Translations under genes and position numbers: made by a program
The notes under the pieces: model-generated
The model's input: the letters and a program-made list of their open reading frames with translations, nothing else
Told to the model about the DNA's origin: nothing
The model's database searches: none
From: an uncultured Clostridia bacterium
Lineage (GTDB): Bacteria; Bacillota; Clostridia; Oscillospirales; CAG-272
NCBI GenBank assembly: GCA_947624945.1
Contig: CANQMJ010000126.1
Location: forward strand, 1 to 6,924
Length of the DNA: 6,924 bases
Direction: 5' to 3'
Part shown: piece by piece, positions 1 through 6,924 of the stretch
Numbering within the stretch: the stretch's first letter is position 1
How the letters are laid out: the number at the start of each line of letters is the position of its first letter

Positions 1-1344
1 GTGATGATACTCCTGCTCATATTCGTGTTCCGCTCTGCGGAGGCGTTCCTGATATGCGCTGCGATAAATCGCTCGCTCGGCGGCGCGCTCTATCTCGGGA
101 CGAAGTTCGACGCGACGGGCATATATATGCCGCAGCCGCAGAAGAAGCAGCAGCGCGAGGCGGCGCGTGAACGCGAGTACCTCGACAAGCTCGACCGTAT
201 ACTCGCTCGTGAGCGCGAGCGCTACGAGCGCGAGACGGAGCCGGGCGTATCTGCGCGGCGCAGACGGTATGCGACGGAGCGCTACCGCCGCAAGACGGCG
301 TATCTCACATCGAAAATGCACAGCGTCAAGCACGCAGACAGTCTGTCGTCGCTGTATGCGTGCACGTATACGTTCTTCATAATACGCGCGGCGATGTGCG
401 TGCTGCCTGAGTTTTCGACGATAATCAACATAAACGATATAAAGTCGGGCAGCGTGCGGTCCATGTCCGACTACCGCATGCTGTTCGTTGAGTTCGGCTT
501 CGTTATATCCCTCGGATTTGCGATATGGTGGCTCGTCAGGATGCTGCGCTACGTGAACGCGATATGGCGCGACAAGCGCTTCTGCTCGGACGTGCGCGCC
601 GCGTACGTCGAATACATATCGTCGCATGAAAAACTGTATCAGTCGAAGCGGCGTATGCTCGCGATGGCGGTGCTGTGCGTCGCTGCCGTGCTGTCGCTCG
701 ATCTGTTCCTTGACAACAACAACTATATTCCCGATTTTCTGTCGGCGGCTTTCATGATAATTTTCTTTATCATCGTGTACCCGCACGGCGGCAGACGAAT
801 GATAGCGGGCGTTGCCGCGTCGGCATTGTACGGCATCGCCGCCGCTGTTCAGTGGTTCTCGGTGCGCGCGTATGTCGCCGAATACACGGATTTTACGCGC
901 ACGGTCGTGAAAGCGGAGGCGAGGTCGGCGCACGTGATGTGCTGCGTGTGGACGGGGGTTGCCGAGGCGCTGTTCGTCGTCGTGATGGTGCTGATACTGT
1001 TTGAGGTGAAGCACATTATATCAAATTTCACGGGTTATATTCGCAGCGACGGGACTCTCGACGGCGCGAGCGTCGAGCTGCGCGAGAATCTGAACAAGCA
1101 GGCGACGCGCATGTTCATATTCGGCGTTTTGTCGGCGGTCGGCTCGTTCCTTTACATGATCTCGCTCGGCTTCAACCGCAGAGTCGAACTGAGCGACGAG
1201 GGCTTCAACACGTTCACCGTGTACTATCCGTCGTTCCCGCAGGGGTGGCTGTTGTCGCTCGTCGTCTCTATCATTTTCATCGCGTATACGCTGAAATTCA
1301 TATCCGATCTGCACGACGCCGTCGACGATTACAGCGTGATGTGA
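1..1344 (+). CDS. Polytopic membrane protein of unknown family, 5' end probably outside the window
   Basis: I do not recognise the family. The reading frame is open from the first base to a TGA at 1342-1344 and gives about 447 residues. Hydrophobic stretches long enough to span the membrane lie near residues 2-22, 118-136, 161-181, 219-237, 243-261, 267-288, 316-336, 370-389 and 415-435, so about nine helices. Residues 45-112 form a very charged segment rich in Arg, Lys and Glu that could be a cytoplasmic helix or coiled coil. Smaller charged loops lie at 183-218 and 338-369. The frame opens with GTG-ATG at the window edge, no ribosome binding site can be seen, and the first helix begins at once, so the true start is probably upstream. 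No transporter, kinase, protease or glycosyltransferase motif was seen. The CGC/GCG-rich codon use matches the tig-clp genes, so it looks native. The next gene starts 38 bp downstream on the same strand. Confidence 0.75.
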   Translation: MMILLLIFVFRSAEAFLICAAINRSLGGALYLGTKFDATGIYMPQPQKKQQREAAREREYLDKLDRILARERERYERETEPGVSARRRRYATERYRRKTAYLTSKMHSVKHADSLSSLYACTYTFFIIRAAMCVLPEFSTIININDIKSGSVRSMSDYRMLFVEFGFVISLGFAIWWLVRMLRYVNAIWRDKRFCSDVRAAYVEYISSHEKLYQSKRRMLAMAVLCVAAVLSLDLFLDNNNYIPDFLSAAFMIIFFIIVYPHGGRRMIAGVAASALYGIAAAVQWFSVRAYVAEYTDFTRTVVKAEARSAHVMCCVWTGVAEALFVVVMVLILFEVKHIISNFTGYIRSDGTLDGASVELRENLNKQATRMFIFGVLSAVGSFLYMISLGFNRRVELSDEGFNTFTVYYPSFPQGWLLSLVVSIIFIAYTLKFISDLHDAVDDYSVM

Positions 1345-1382
1345 CGGGGGAGCGTTGATTTTATCGAGACGGTAAAAATACT

Positions 1383-1780
1383 ATGGATTGTATATTCTGT
1401 AAGATCATAGCCGGACAAGTACCGTGCATGAAAGTGTACGAAGACGAGCATACATTGGTAATTATGGATATTGCAGGAGACGTGGACGGTCACATGCTCG
1501 CTATTCCCAAAAAACATGTTGACGTATTTTCGATTGTGACTCTGACAGCCTTAACCATCTGATGGCTGCGGTAAAAAAGGTTTCAAATCACTGCATTGAT
1601 GAGTGCAGCTATAGCGGTATAAATCTTCTGAATGCAAGCGGCGAGAGCGCGGGGCAGTCTGTTCCTCATTTTCACATTCATATTATCCCAAGGAAAAACG
1701 ACGACGGGATCGATGCATGGCCTAAGTTCGACGGGGCAAAAGATGAAGTGTCTGAAACATGGAAAAAGCTGAAAATGTAA
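1383..1780 (+). pseudogene. HIT-family (histidine triad) nucleotide-binding protein, frameshifted
   Basis: HIT proteins of this size are homodimeric nucleotide hydrolases or transferases acting on substrates such as adenosine phosphoramidates. The first part, from ATG 1383, reads MDCIFCKIIAGQVP and runs through GHMLAIPKKHVDV before leaving the family and stopping at TGA 1560-1562. The rest lies in the -1 frame: IFDCDSDSLNHLMAAVKK, then the triad HFHIHIIP, ending at TAA 1778-1780. Restoring one missing base at about 1523-1530 gives one 132-residue protein, a normal length. It would carry the N-terminal CxxC (C3, C6) and triad histidines 96, 98 and 100. A shift before 1523 is excluded because the second frame has a TGA at 1520-1522. 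No good Shine-Dalgarno sequence precedes the ATG. GC is about 47-50% in the lines I counted, against about 65% in a counted line of the preceding gene, suggesting transfer or a different history. A sequencing or assembly error remains possible. Confidence 0.85.
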
Positions 1781-1803
1781 ATTCCGGTTTATTCAGAAAC
1801 AGA

Positions 1804-1841
1804 TGCGGGGATAGGAAAGCAGAAGCTTTCCTATCCCCGCA
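1804..1841. terminator. Long perfect hairpin between convergent HIT gene and clpX
   Basis: TGCGGGGATAGGAAAGC at 1804-1820 is the exact reverse complement of 1825-1841, with an AGAA loop. This 17-bp perfect stem lies 23 bp past the HIT stop and 13 bp past the clpX stop. Read leftward, as clpX is transcribed, the stem is preceded by an A/T-rich run and followed by ATCTGTTTCTG, a modest U-tract. Read rightward it is followed by A-rich sequence, so classical termination is likelier for clpX. It may work in both directions, or protect the 3' ends of the messages. Confidence 0.75.
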
Positions 1842-1854
1842 AAAAATTATTATA

Positions 1855-3126
1855 CTATGCGTATATCGGTTCGCCTTCGCCGCGTATGGCGGCTTCGGTG
1901 ACGATGACGGTGCTTATGCCTTCCTTGGACGGCGCGTCGTACATGATCGGCTCCATCACGGTCTCGAGTATCGAGCGCAGACCGCGCGCGCCGATGTTGC
2001 GTTCGAGCGCAAGCGATGCCGCCGCGCGGAGCGCGCCGTCGTCGAAGCGGAGCTCGATGCCGTCGAGCTCGAGCAGCTTGCGGTACTGCTTGGAGAGGCA
2101 GTTTTTAGGCTCGGACAGTATGCGCACGAGCGCGTCCTCGTCGAGCGCGTCGAGCGCCACCATGACGGGCAGACGTCCGACGAGCTCCGGTATGAGCCCG
2201 TATTTCACGATGTCGTGCGGCGTCGCGTCGCGGAACACGCCGACGTCGTGCTTTTCTTTTTTGCTCTTGACCTCGCCGTCAAAGCCTATCGTGCCGGTGC
2301 CCTTGCGGTGCTCGATTATATCGGCAAGACCGTCGAACGCGCCGCCGCAGATGAACAGGATATTCTCGGTGTTTATCTCGATGAACTCCTGATTCGGATG
2401 CTTGCGTCCGCCCTGCGGAGGCACGTTTGAGACTGTGCCCTCGAGTATCTTCAAAAGCGCTTGCTGAACGCCCTCGCCCGATACATCGCGCGTTATCGAG
2501 CGGTTCTCGCTGCGGCGTGATATCTTGTCGAGCTCGTCGATGTAGATGATGCCGTGCTCGGCGCGCTCGACGTCGTAGTCGGCGGCTTGTATCAGCCGGA
2601 GCAGGATATTCTCGACGTCCTCGCCGACGTAACCGGCCTCGGTCAGCGTCGTCGCGTCCGCGATGGCGAACGGGACCTGCAAAGTCTTTGCGAGCGTCTG
2701 CGCAAGATAAGTCTTGCCGACGCCCGTCGGACCGAGGAGCAGCACGTTCGACTTCTGTATCTCGACGTAGTCGTCGTCGGACTTCTTCGACTTCGACTCG
2801 CGGTTGAGTATGCGCTTGTAGTGGTTGTATACGGCGACGGAAAGCGCGCGCTTCGCCGCGTCCTGACCGATCACGTACTCGTCAAGCGACGCTTTGATTT
2901 CGTGCGGCTTTGGCAGCGTCTCAAATGACAGTCCGCCGCCCGACAGAGGCTGTGAACCGAGCTGTTCTTCGATTATTTCGTTACATACCTCGACGCAGTT
3001 GTCGCAAATGTAAATGCCTGTAGGGGAAGGGATGAGGTACAGCACCTGGTGCTCGTTGCGTCCGCAGAAGGCGCATCTGCGCGGCTGACGCGTGCCGCCT
3101 GTGTTGCTTGTCTTACTCTGTGGCAT
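1855..3126 (-). CDS. clpX: ClpX, ATP-dependent unfoldase subunit of the ClpXP protease
   Basis: ClpX is a cytoplasmic hexameric AAA+ unfoldase that recognises tagged or degron-bearing proteins and threads them into ClpP. The 423 residues match the usual length (E. coli has 424). Visible in order are the N-terminal C4 zinc domain (C18, C21, C41, C44), the Walker A motif GPTGVGKT at 132-139, the pore loop GYVG at 165-168, Walker B IIYIDE at 193-198, the RKH loop at 241-243, the ClpP-docking IGF tripeptide at 280-282, the GRLP arginine (R318) and the sensor-2 GARG motif at 379-382. All expected functional residues are present. The ATG at 3126 is preceded by GGGAG with 6-nt spacing. clpP lies 12 bp upstream, so the two are almost certainly co-transcribed. 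A strong hairpin follows the gene. lon, often next in Firmicutes, is not here. Confidence 0.98.
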   Translation of the reverse strand: MPQSKTSNTGGTRQPRRCAFCGRNEHQVLYLIPSPTGIYICDNCVEVCNEIIEEQLGSQPLSGGGLSFETLPKPHEIKASLDEYVIGQDAAKRALSVAVYNHYKRILNRESKSKKSDDDYVEIQKSNVLLLGPTGVGKTYLAQTLAKTLQVPFAIADATTLTEAGYVGEDVENILLRLIQAADYDVERAEHGIIYIDELDKISRRSENRSITRDVSGEGVQQALLKILEGTVSNVPPQGGRKHPNQEFIEINTENILFICGGAFDGLADIIEHRKGTGTIGFDGEVKSKKEKHDVGVFRDATPHDIVKYGLIPELVGRLPVMVALDALDEDALVRILSEPKNCLSKQYRKLLELDGIELRFDDGALRAAASLALERNIGARGLRSILETVMEPIMYDAPSKEGISTVIVTEAAIRGEGEPIYA

Positions 3127-3138
3127 TCCTCGCTCCCG

Positions 3139-3723
3139 TCACACACGTTTGTCGTATACTTTGTCGATGAGACCGAAGTTTAGCGCCTCTTCCGCGGTGA
3201 GGAAGTTGTCGCGCTCGGTCGCGGCGGCGATCGTCGCCATGTCCTTGCCCGTGTTCGCGGCGAGGATAGTGTTCAGACGCTCGCGCGTTCTCAAAATGTG
3301 GTCGGCGTGGATTTTAATGTCGGACGCCTGACCCTGCATGCCGCCGAGCGGCTGATGGATCATTATCTCGCTGTTGGGGAGCGCGATGCGCTTGCCCTTC
3401 GCGCCGGACGAGAGCAGGAACGCGCCCATGCTCGCCGCCATGCCGACGCAGATGGTCGACACGTCGCACTTGATGAAATTCATCGTGTCGTAGATGGCAA
3501 AGCCCGCGGAGACGGAGCCTCCGGGCGAGTTGATATAAAGGGCGATGTCCTTGTCGGGGTCCTGCGCTTCGAGGAAGAGAAGCTGCGCGACGACGAGCGA
3601 CGCCGTCACGTCGTTGACCTCGTCAGCGAGGAAAACGATACGGTCGTTGAGCAGACGCGAGTATATGTCGTACGCGCGTTCGCCTCTGTTTGTTTGTTCG
3701 ATAACGGTCGGAACGAGTGGCAT
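3139..3723 (-). CDS. clpP: ClpP, serine protease subunit of Clp proteases
   Basis: ClpP forms a barrel of two heptameric rings that degrades substrates delivered by ClpX or other Clp ATPases in the cytoplasm. The protein has 194 residues, the usual length. The catalytic triad is visible: Ser98 in GMAASMGAF, His123 in MIHQPLGG, and Asp172 in ERDNFLTA. The INSPGGSV strand and loop at 64-71 and the N-terminal MPLVPTVIEQT are typical; the short N-terminus suggests processing is minor. The ATG at 3723 is preceded by TAAGG with 9-nt spacing. clpX follows after 12 bp. A hairpin separates clpP from tig, and a TATAAT element lies upstream, so clpPX is likely to have its own promoter. No CtsR-type heptad repeats were found. 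Confidence 0.98.
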   Translation of the reverse strand: MPLVPTVIEQTNRGERAYDIYSRLLNDRIVFLADEVNDVTASLVVAQLLFLEAQDPDKDIALYINSPGGSVSAGFAIYDTMNFIKCDVSTICVGMAASMGAFLLSSGAKGKRIALPNSEIMIHQPLGGMQGQASDIKIHADHILRTRERLNTILAANTGKDMATIAAATERDNFLTAEEALNFGLIDKVYDKRV

Positions 3724-3779
3724 GTTATGTTACCTTACCTTTCTTTGATGTGCAATTCACTCTTTTTGGCGCTCGTAAT

Positions 3780-3813
3780 ATTATATACCGCAAACGGCAT
3801 CGTTATATATCAA
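3780..3813 (-). promoter_or_regulatory. Possible clpPX promoter region
   Basis: Read leftward, a perfect TATAAT lies at 3785-3780, about 57 bp before the clpP start. The best -35-like hexamer is TTGATA at 3813-3808, but the 22-bp spacing is too long. At a 16-18 bp spacing only poor -35 matches exist. The -10 region sits between inverted arms GGCGCT (3768-3773) and AGCGCC (3815-3820), and the heptamer TTATATA occurs twice (3781-3787 and 3803-3809). A promoter is expected here from the tig terminator-like hairpin upstream, but its exact elements are uncertain. Confidence 0.35.
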
Positions 3814-3830
3814 AAGCGCCGAATTTTACT

Positions 3831-3865
3831 AAAAAGCATGACCGCCGCATGTAAAGGCGGCGGTC
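3831..3865 (-). terminator. Intrinsic terminator-like hairpin after tig
   Basis: GACCGCCGC (3840-3848) pairs perfectly with GCGGCGGTC (3857-3865) around an 8-nt loop. On the minus strand the stem starts 39 bp after the tig stop and is followed by ATGC and then five T (3835-3831). The 4-nt gap before the T-run is slightly long, so termination may be partial, allowing some tig transcripts to run into clpPX. Confidence 0.65.
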
Positions 3866-3904
3866 GGCTCGTGCGGAGACTTGCGCATTCCGCCGGCTTA
3901 TGCA

Positions 3905-5266
<1,362 letters not shown>

Positions 5267-5276
5267 TTTATGTTAA

Positions 5277-5282
5277 TCCTCC
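5277..5282 (-). promoter_or_regulatory. tig ribosome binding site
   Basis: GGAGGA on the minus strand, 10 nt before the ATG at 5266. It is a strong Shine-Dalgarno match and supports this start. Confidence 0.8.
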
Positions 5283-5315
5283 AAATTGATACGCAGCTTG
5301 CCGTATGGCTTGAAT

Positions 5316-5344
5316 ATTATATATTGAAAAAGCGATTTTGTCAA
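5316..5344 (-). promoter_or_regulatory. Consensus sigma-70/sigma-A promoter for tig
   Basis: On the minus strand TTGACA (5344-5339) is followed by exactly 17 bp and then TATAAT (5321-5316). Both hexamers are perfect consensus. Transcription would start near 5309, giving a leader of about 43 nt that holds the GGAGGA site. This implies strong housekeeping expression of tig independent of the phosphoesterase gene upstream. The rest of the 120-bp gap between the two genes shows only an A/T-rich stretch. Confidence 0.88.
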
Positions 5345-5386
5345 CAGTTTAAGATAAAACATGTGCATAAATTCGGAAAAAATCGT

Positions 5387-6109
5387 CTACCTTATGAGCC
5401 GTGGAATGAACGACAGATAGTCCGCGGCGATACTGCTGTGGAAAACGGTGCCGTATTCGTATGTCGGCGGATAATCGTAGACGCCGTGGACGTGACCGAA
5501 GTATAGCTGCGTCACGCCGGTCTCGCGCAGCACGTCGAGTATAGGCTCGCACGCGTCGCCGCCGAACGCGGCGGGGAAGTGAGTGAATGCGCGGACGCAC
5601 GACGCGTCGCCGTCGGCGAGCGCGAGCGCTTCCGTGACGGATTTGCGCAGACGCTCGGCTTCGCGGCGGACGAGCTTGTCAAAGTCAGCGTCGAACGCGC
5701 GGTTCTGCGCGGCCTCGGTGCCGAACCACCCGCGCGTGCCGCATATGGCAAATCCATCGCGCAGATATGCGTTGCCGCGAAGTATGCGAAGCGTCTCTAT
5801 GTTGTTTTTTCCGAAAAACGATTCGAGCTTTGATTTTGTCGTCCACCAGTAGTCGTGATTGCCCTCGAGGATTATTTTTTCGCCGGGCAGCGAGTCTAAA
5901 AATCGCAGATCGTCGAGCGCGTCGTCGAGAGTCATCGCCCACGATATGTCGCCGCCGACGACGACCGTGTCGCCGCCGTCCACAACGGCGCGCCAGTTTT
6001 TGTCGATGCGAGACGTGTGGTCTTGCCAGCGCGGACCGAACATGTCCATAGACTTGTTTATGCTGCCGCCGCCCGGCAAATGCAGGTCCGCTATGGCAAA
6101 AACAGACAT
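5387..6109 (-). CDS. Calcineurin-like metallophosphoesterase
   Basis: The 240-residue protein has the dinuclear-metal phosphoesterase motifs in order: DLH (D8, H10), GGDISW (D54), GNHDYWW (N84, H85, D86), THFP (H177) and GHVHG (H206, H208). All metal ligands expected for the family are present. It lacks a signal peptide or membrane segment, so it is probably cytoplasmic. The substrate cannot be told from sequence; nucleic acid, nucleotide and phosphoprotein activities all occur in this superfamily. The start at 6109 is chosen because AAGGAG precedes it with 7-nt spacing and the protein opens directly on the first motif (MSVFAIADLH). The frame stays open upstream to 6415, but that part lies opposite the DUF1540 gene and adds nothing family-like. 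tig lies 120 bp downstream with its own promoter. A T-run follows the stop but no clear hairpin. Confidence 0.93.
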   Translation of the reverse strand: MSVFAIADLHLPGGGSINKSMDMFGPRWQDHTSRIDKNWRAVVDGGDTVVVGGDISWAMTLDDALDDLRFLDSLPGEKIILEGNHDYWWTTKSKLESFFGKNNIETLRILRGNAYLRDGFAICGTRGWFGTEAAQNRAFDADFDKLVRREAERLRKSVTEALALADGDASCVRAFTHFPAAFGGDACEPILDVLRETGVTQLYFGHVHGVYDYPPTYEYGTVFHSSIAADYLSFIPRLIR

Positions 6110-6116
6110 AATGACG

Positions 6117-6125
6117 CTCCTTTTT
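6117..6125 (-). promoter_or_regulatory. Phosphoesterase ribosome binding site
   Basis: AAAAAGGAG on the minus strand, 7 nt before the ATG at 6109. It decides this start over the in-frame upstream Met codons. Confidence 0.8.
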
Positions 6126-6177
6126 CGTGAATAATGCGCGCGTGCGCGGCGAAAAATAACATTGCAATAATACAAAC

Positions 6178-6182
6178 GGAGG
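6178..6182 (+). promoter_or_regulatory. DUF1540 gene ribosome binding site
   Basis: GGAGG, 8 nt before the ATG at 6191. It decides this start over an in-frame ATG at 6134 that has no such site. Between the two divergent starts (6110-6190) I could not find a convincing promoter for either gene; AATAAT at 6166-6171 is a -10-like hexamer without a matching -35. Confidence 0.8.
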
Positions 6183-6190
6183 CGAACAAA

Positions 6191-6427
6191 ATGGCGATAT
6201 TCGGACCGGGCGAATACTTCAACGTCGATATCGACGCTGACCGTCGCCCGCACCATATACACGGCATCGTGTGCGACGTGACGAGCTGCGCGTACCATGA
6301 CGGCGACAGCTTCTGCACGGCGCGCCGCGTCCACGTCGGACCGCTCTACGCGAACACGACGGGACAGACGCTCTGCGCGACGTTCAAGCCGCGAGAGATG
6401 GGTGCTTCGACGCACAGCGAGGCGTGA
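6191..6427 (+). CDS. Small four-cysteine protein of the DUF1540 type
   Basis: The protein has 78 residues. The core CDVTSCAYHDGDSFCTA, followed by RRVHVG and then LCATFKP, matches the DUF1540 pattern: C28 and C33 five residues apart, C42, and C62 before TF. DUF1540 proteins are small cysteine proteins found mainly in Firmicutes and have no established function; the four cysteines suggest a bound zinc or other metal ion, which is inference. The N-terminal 25 residues contain HHIH just before the core. There is no signal peptide or membrane segment. The gene diverges from the phosphoesterase gene with an 81-bp gap, and its TGA ends at the base before the yraN stop codon, so the two convergent genes abut with no gap. 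A terminator-like hairpin for this strand lies inside yraN. Confidence 0.85.
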   Translation: MAIFGPGEYFNVDIDADRRPHHIHGIVCDVTSCAYHDGDSFCTARRVHVGPLYANTTGQTLCATFKPREMGASTHSEA

Positions 6428-6847
6428 CTACATGTTGTAGCCGACGCGCGCAGTCACGGCATTTCGCAGATGACGCACCTTCGGTACACCGTCGCGGGGC
6501 AGATACACCTCGATGACGTCTATACGGACACGCCGCCCCCCGCACTCGCGGGGGTGCTTTTTTATGTAATCGTTCGCGGCGTAGACGAGAAATTTCTGCT
6601 TCGTCCGCCCTACGGCTGTCGCGGGACGTCCGTATTTTTCGGCGACCGATTCGGCGCGGGACTTGACCTCGCAGAAAACGACAGTTTCGCCGTCGGGGTC
6701 GAGGGCGATTATATCGAGCTCGGCGTGGCTCGCGTAGTAGTTGCGCGCGACAACGGAGTAATTCTTTGACAGCAGATATTCGACGGCGATGTCCTCGCCT
6801 TCGCTGCCTATCTCGCGGTGCGAGCGCGGCTTATCGTCGCTGTTCAT
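6428..6847 (-). CDS. yraN: YraN/UPF0102 family endonuclease-like protein
   Basis: The 139-residue protein resembles the UPF0102 (YraN) family, which has a restriction-endonuclease-like fold related to Holliday junction resolvases; its cellular role is not well established. Seen are the N-terminal G-x-x-GED motif (GSEGEDIAVEYL, 14-25), AELDIIA (E43, D45), and FCEVKSR (E60, K62), which give the D-ExK-type nuclease core. A more usual form of the second motif is GEID or GELD, so Ala replaces Gly here. The ATG at 6847 is preceded by GAGGGG with 8-nt spacing and overlaps the rnhB stop as ATGA, implying translational coupling. An in-frame GTG at 6898 would add 17 residues but has no ribosome binding site and lies inside rnhB. 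The rnhB-yraN order is common in bacteria. Confidence 0.92.
   Translation of the reverse strand: MNSDDKPRSHREIGSEGEDIAVEYLLSKNYSVVARNYYASHAELDIIALDPDGETVVFCEVKSRAESVAEKYGRPATAVGRTKQKFLVYAANDYIKKHPRECGGRRVRIDVIEVYLPRDGVPKVRHLRNAVTARVGYNM
6537..6563 (+). terminator. Terminator-like hairpin antisense within yraN
   Basis: On the plus strand CCCCCGC (6537-6543) pairs perfectly with GCGGGGG (6548-6554) around an ACTC loop, followed by TGC and six T (6558-6563). It has the form of an intrinsic terminator for rightward transcripts and is the first such structure after the DUF1540 stop, 110 bp further on. It lies wholly inside the coding sequence of yraN on the other strand. Confidence 0.55.
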
Positions 6848-6924
6848 CGCTTTCGCCCCTCGCGCGTCAGAAACGACATGAACGTCTTTCTGTGGCACGG
6901 CAGAATGCCGTATTTGCGTATTGC
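6844..6924 (-). CDS. rnhB: Ribonuclease HII, C-terminal end only
   Basis: From the right edge the minus strand encodes 26 residues before a TGA at 6846-6844: AIRKYGILPCHRKTF and then MSFLTREGRKR. The pattern KYG-x-x-P-x-HR-x-(S/T)F is the characteristic C-terminus of RNase HII, which cleaves the RNA of RNA/DNA hybrids and removes single ribonucleotides from DNA. The catalytic residues lie outside the window. The stop codon overlaps the yraN start as ATGA, and rnhB upstream of yraN is a common arrangement, which supports the call. The gene is cut by the window edge, not shown to be broken. Confidence 0.82.
   Translation of the reverse strand, partial: AIRKYGILPCHRKTFMSFLTREGRKR

Noticed and set aside
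1507..1514. A6 run in the HIT gene as a programmed -1 frameshift site
   Set aside because: A -1 shift there meets a TGA at 1520-1522 in the new frame, so it cannot produce the downstream protein.
1560..1564. TGATG overlap suggesting two coupled HIT half-genes
   Set aside because: The ATG is simply a native internal Met codon of the HIT protein (residue 61 of the restored product), so the overlap is coincidental. Neither half would be a functional HIT fold alone.
1759..2430. Long plus-strand open frame of 223 codons opposite clpX
   Set aside because: It is a shadow of clpX in GC-rich DNA: low-complexity Arg/Val/Leu/Ala composition, no ribosome binding site, and clpX is complete with all motifs.
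5377..5386. T-run after the phosphoesterase stop as a terminator
   Set aside because: Six T follow on the minus strand, but no convincing hairpin precedes them.
6110..6415. N-terminal extension of the phosphoesterase by 102 residues
   Set aside because: The extension is Arg-rich, lies opposite the DUF1540 gene, and the strong AAGGAG site with a typical first motif fixes the start at 6109.

Overview
The window looks like chromosomal DNA from a GC-rich member of the Firmicutes, probably a Clostridia/Oscillospirales-type anaerobe. That assignment is an inference from gene order and families: tig-clpP-clpX on one strand, a calcineurin-like phosphoesterase upstream of tig, a DUF1540 cysteine protein, and an rnhB-yraN pair. 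The host genes are rich in CGC/GCG codons yet use ATA often for isoleucine. No rRNA, tRNA, CRISPR array, insertion sequence or phage gene is visible.

Layout from left to right. Positions 1-1344 (+) hold the end of a large polytopic membrane protein of unknown family. Positions 1383-1780 (+) hold a HIT-family nucleotide-binding protein gene broken by a single-base frameshift; it is visibly lower in GC than its neighbours. A perfect long hairpin (1804-1841) separates it from the convergent clpX. On the minus strand, reading right to left, come the C-terminal tail of rnhB (6924-6844, cut by the window), yraN (6847-6428, overlapping rnhB by ATGA), a metallophosphoesterase (6109-5387), tig (5266-3905), clpP (3723-3139) and clpX (3126-1855). 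A small DUF1540 gene (6191-6427, +) diverges from the phosphoesterase gene and ends exactly where yraN ends.

The tig-clpP-clpX block is a protein quality-control module. Trigger factor receives nascent chains at the ribosome, and ClpX unfolds condemned proteins and feeds them to ClpP. tig has a full-consensus sigma-70 type promoter (TTGACA-N17-TATAAT) and a terminator-like hairpin behind it, so clpPX is probably transcribed mainly from its own promoter. clpP and clpX are 12 bp apart and form an operon. No CtsR or CIRCE-type operator was seen. lon, which often follows clpX in Firmicutes, is absent; the broken HIT gene lies there instead, in convergent orientation.

I see no convincing new multi-gene system. 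The points most worth a second look are the His/Asp-rich tail of trigger factor, encoded by a hexanucleotide microsatellite; the frameshifted HIT gene with different base composition; a terminator-like hairpin for the DUF1540 transcript buried inside the opposing yraN gene; and the unrecognised membrane protein at the left edge.
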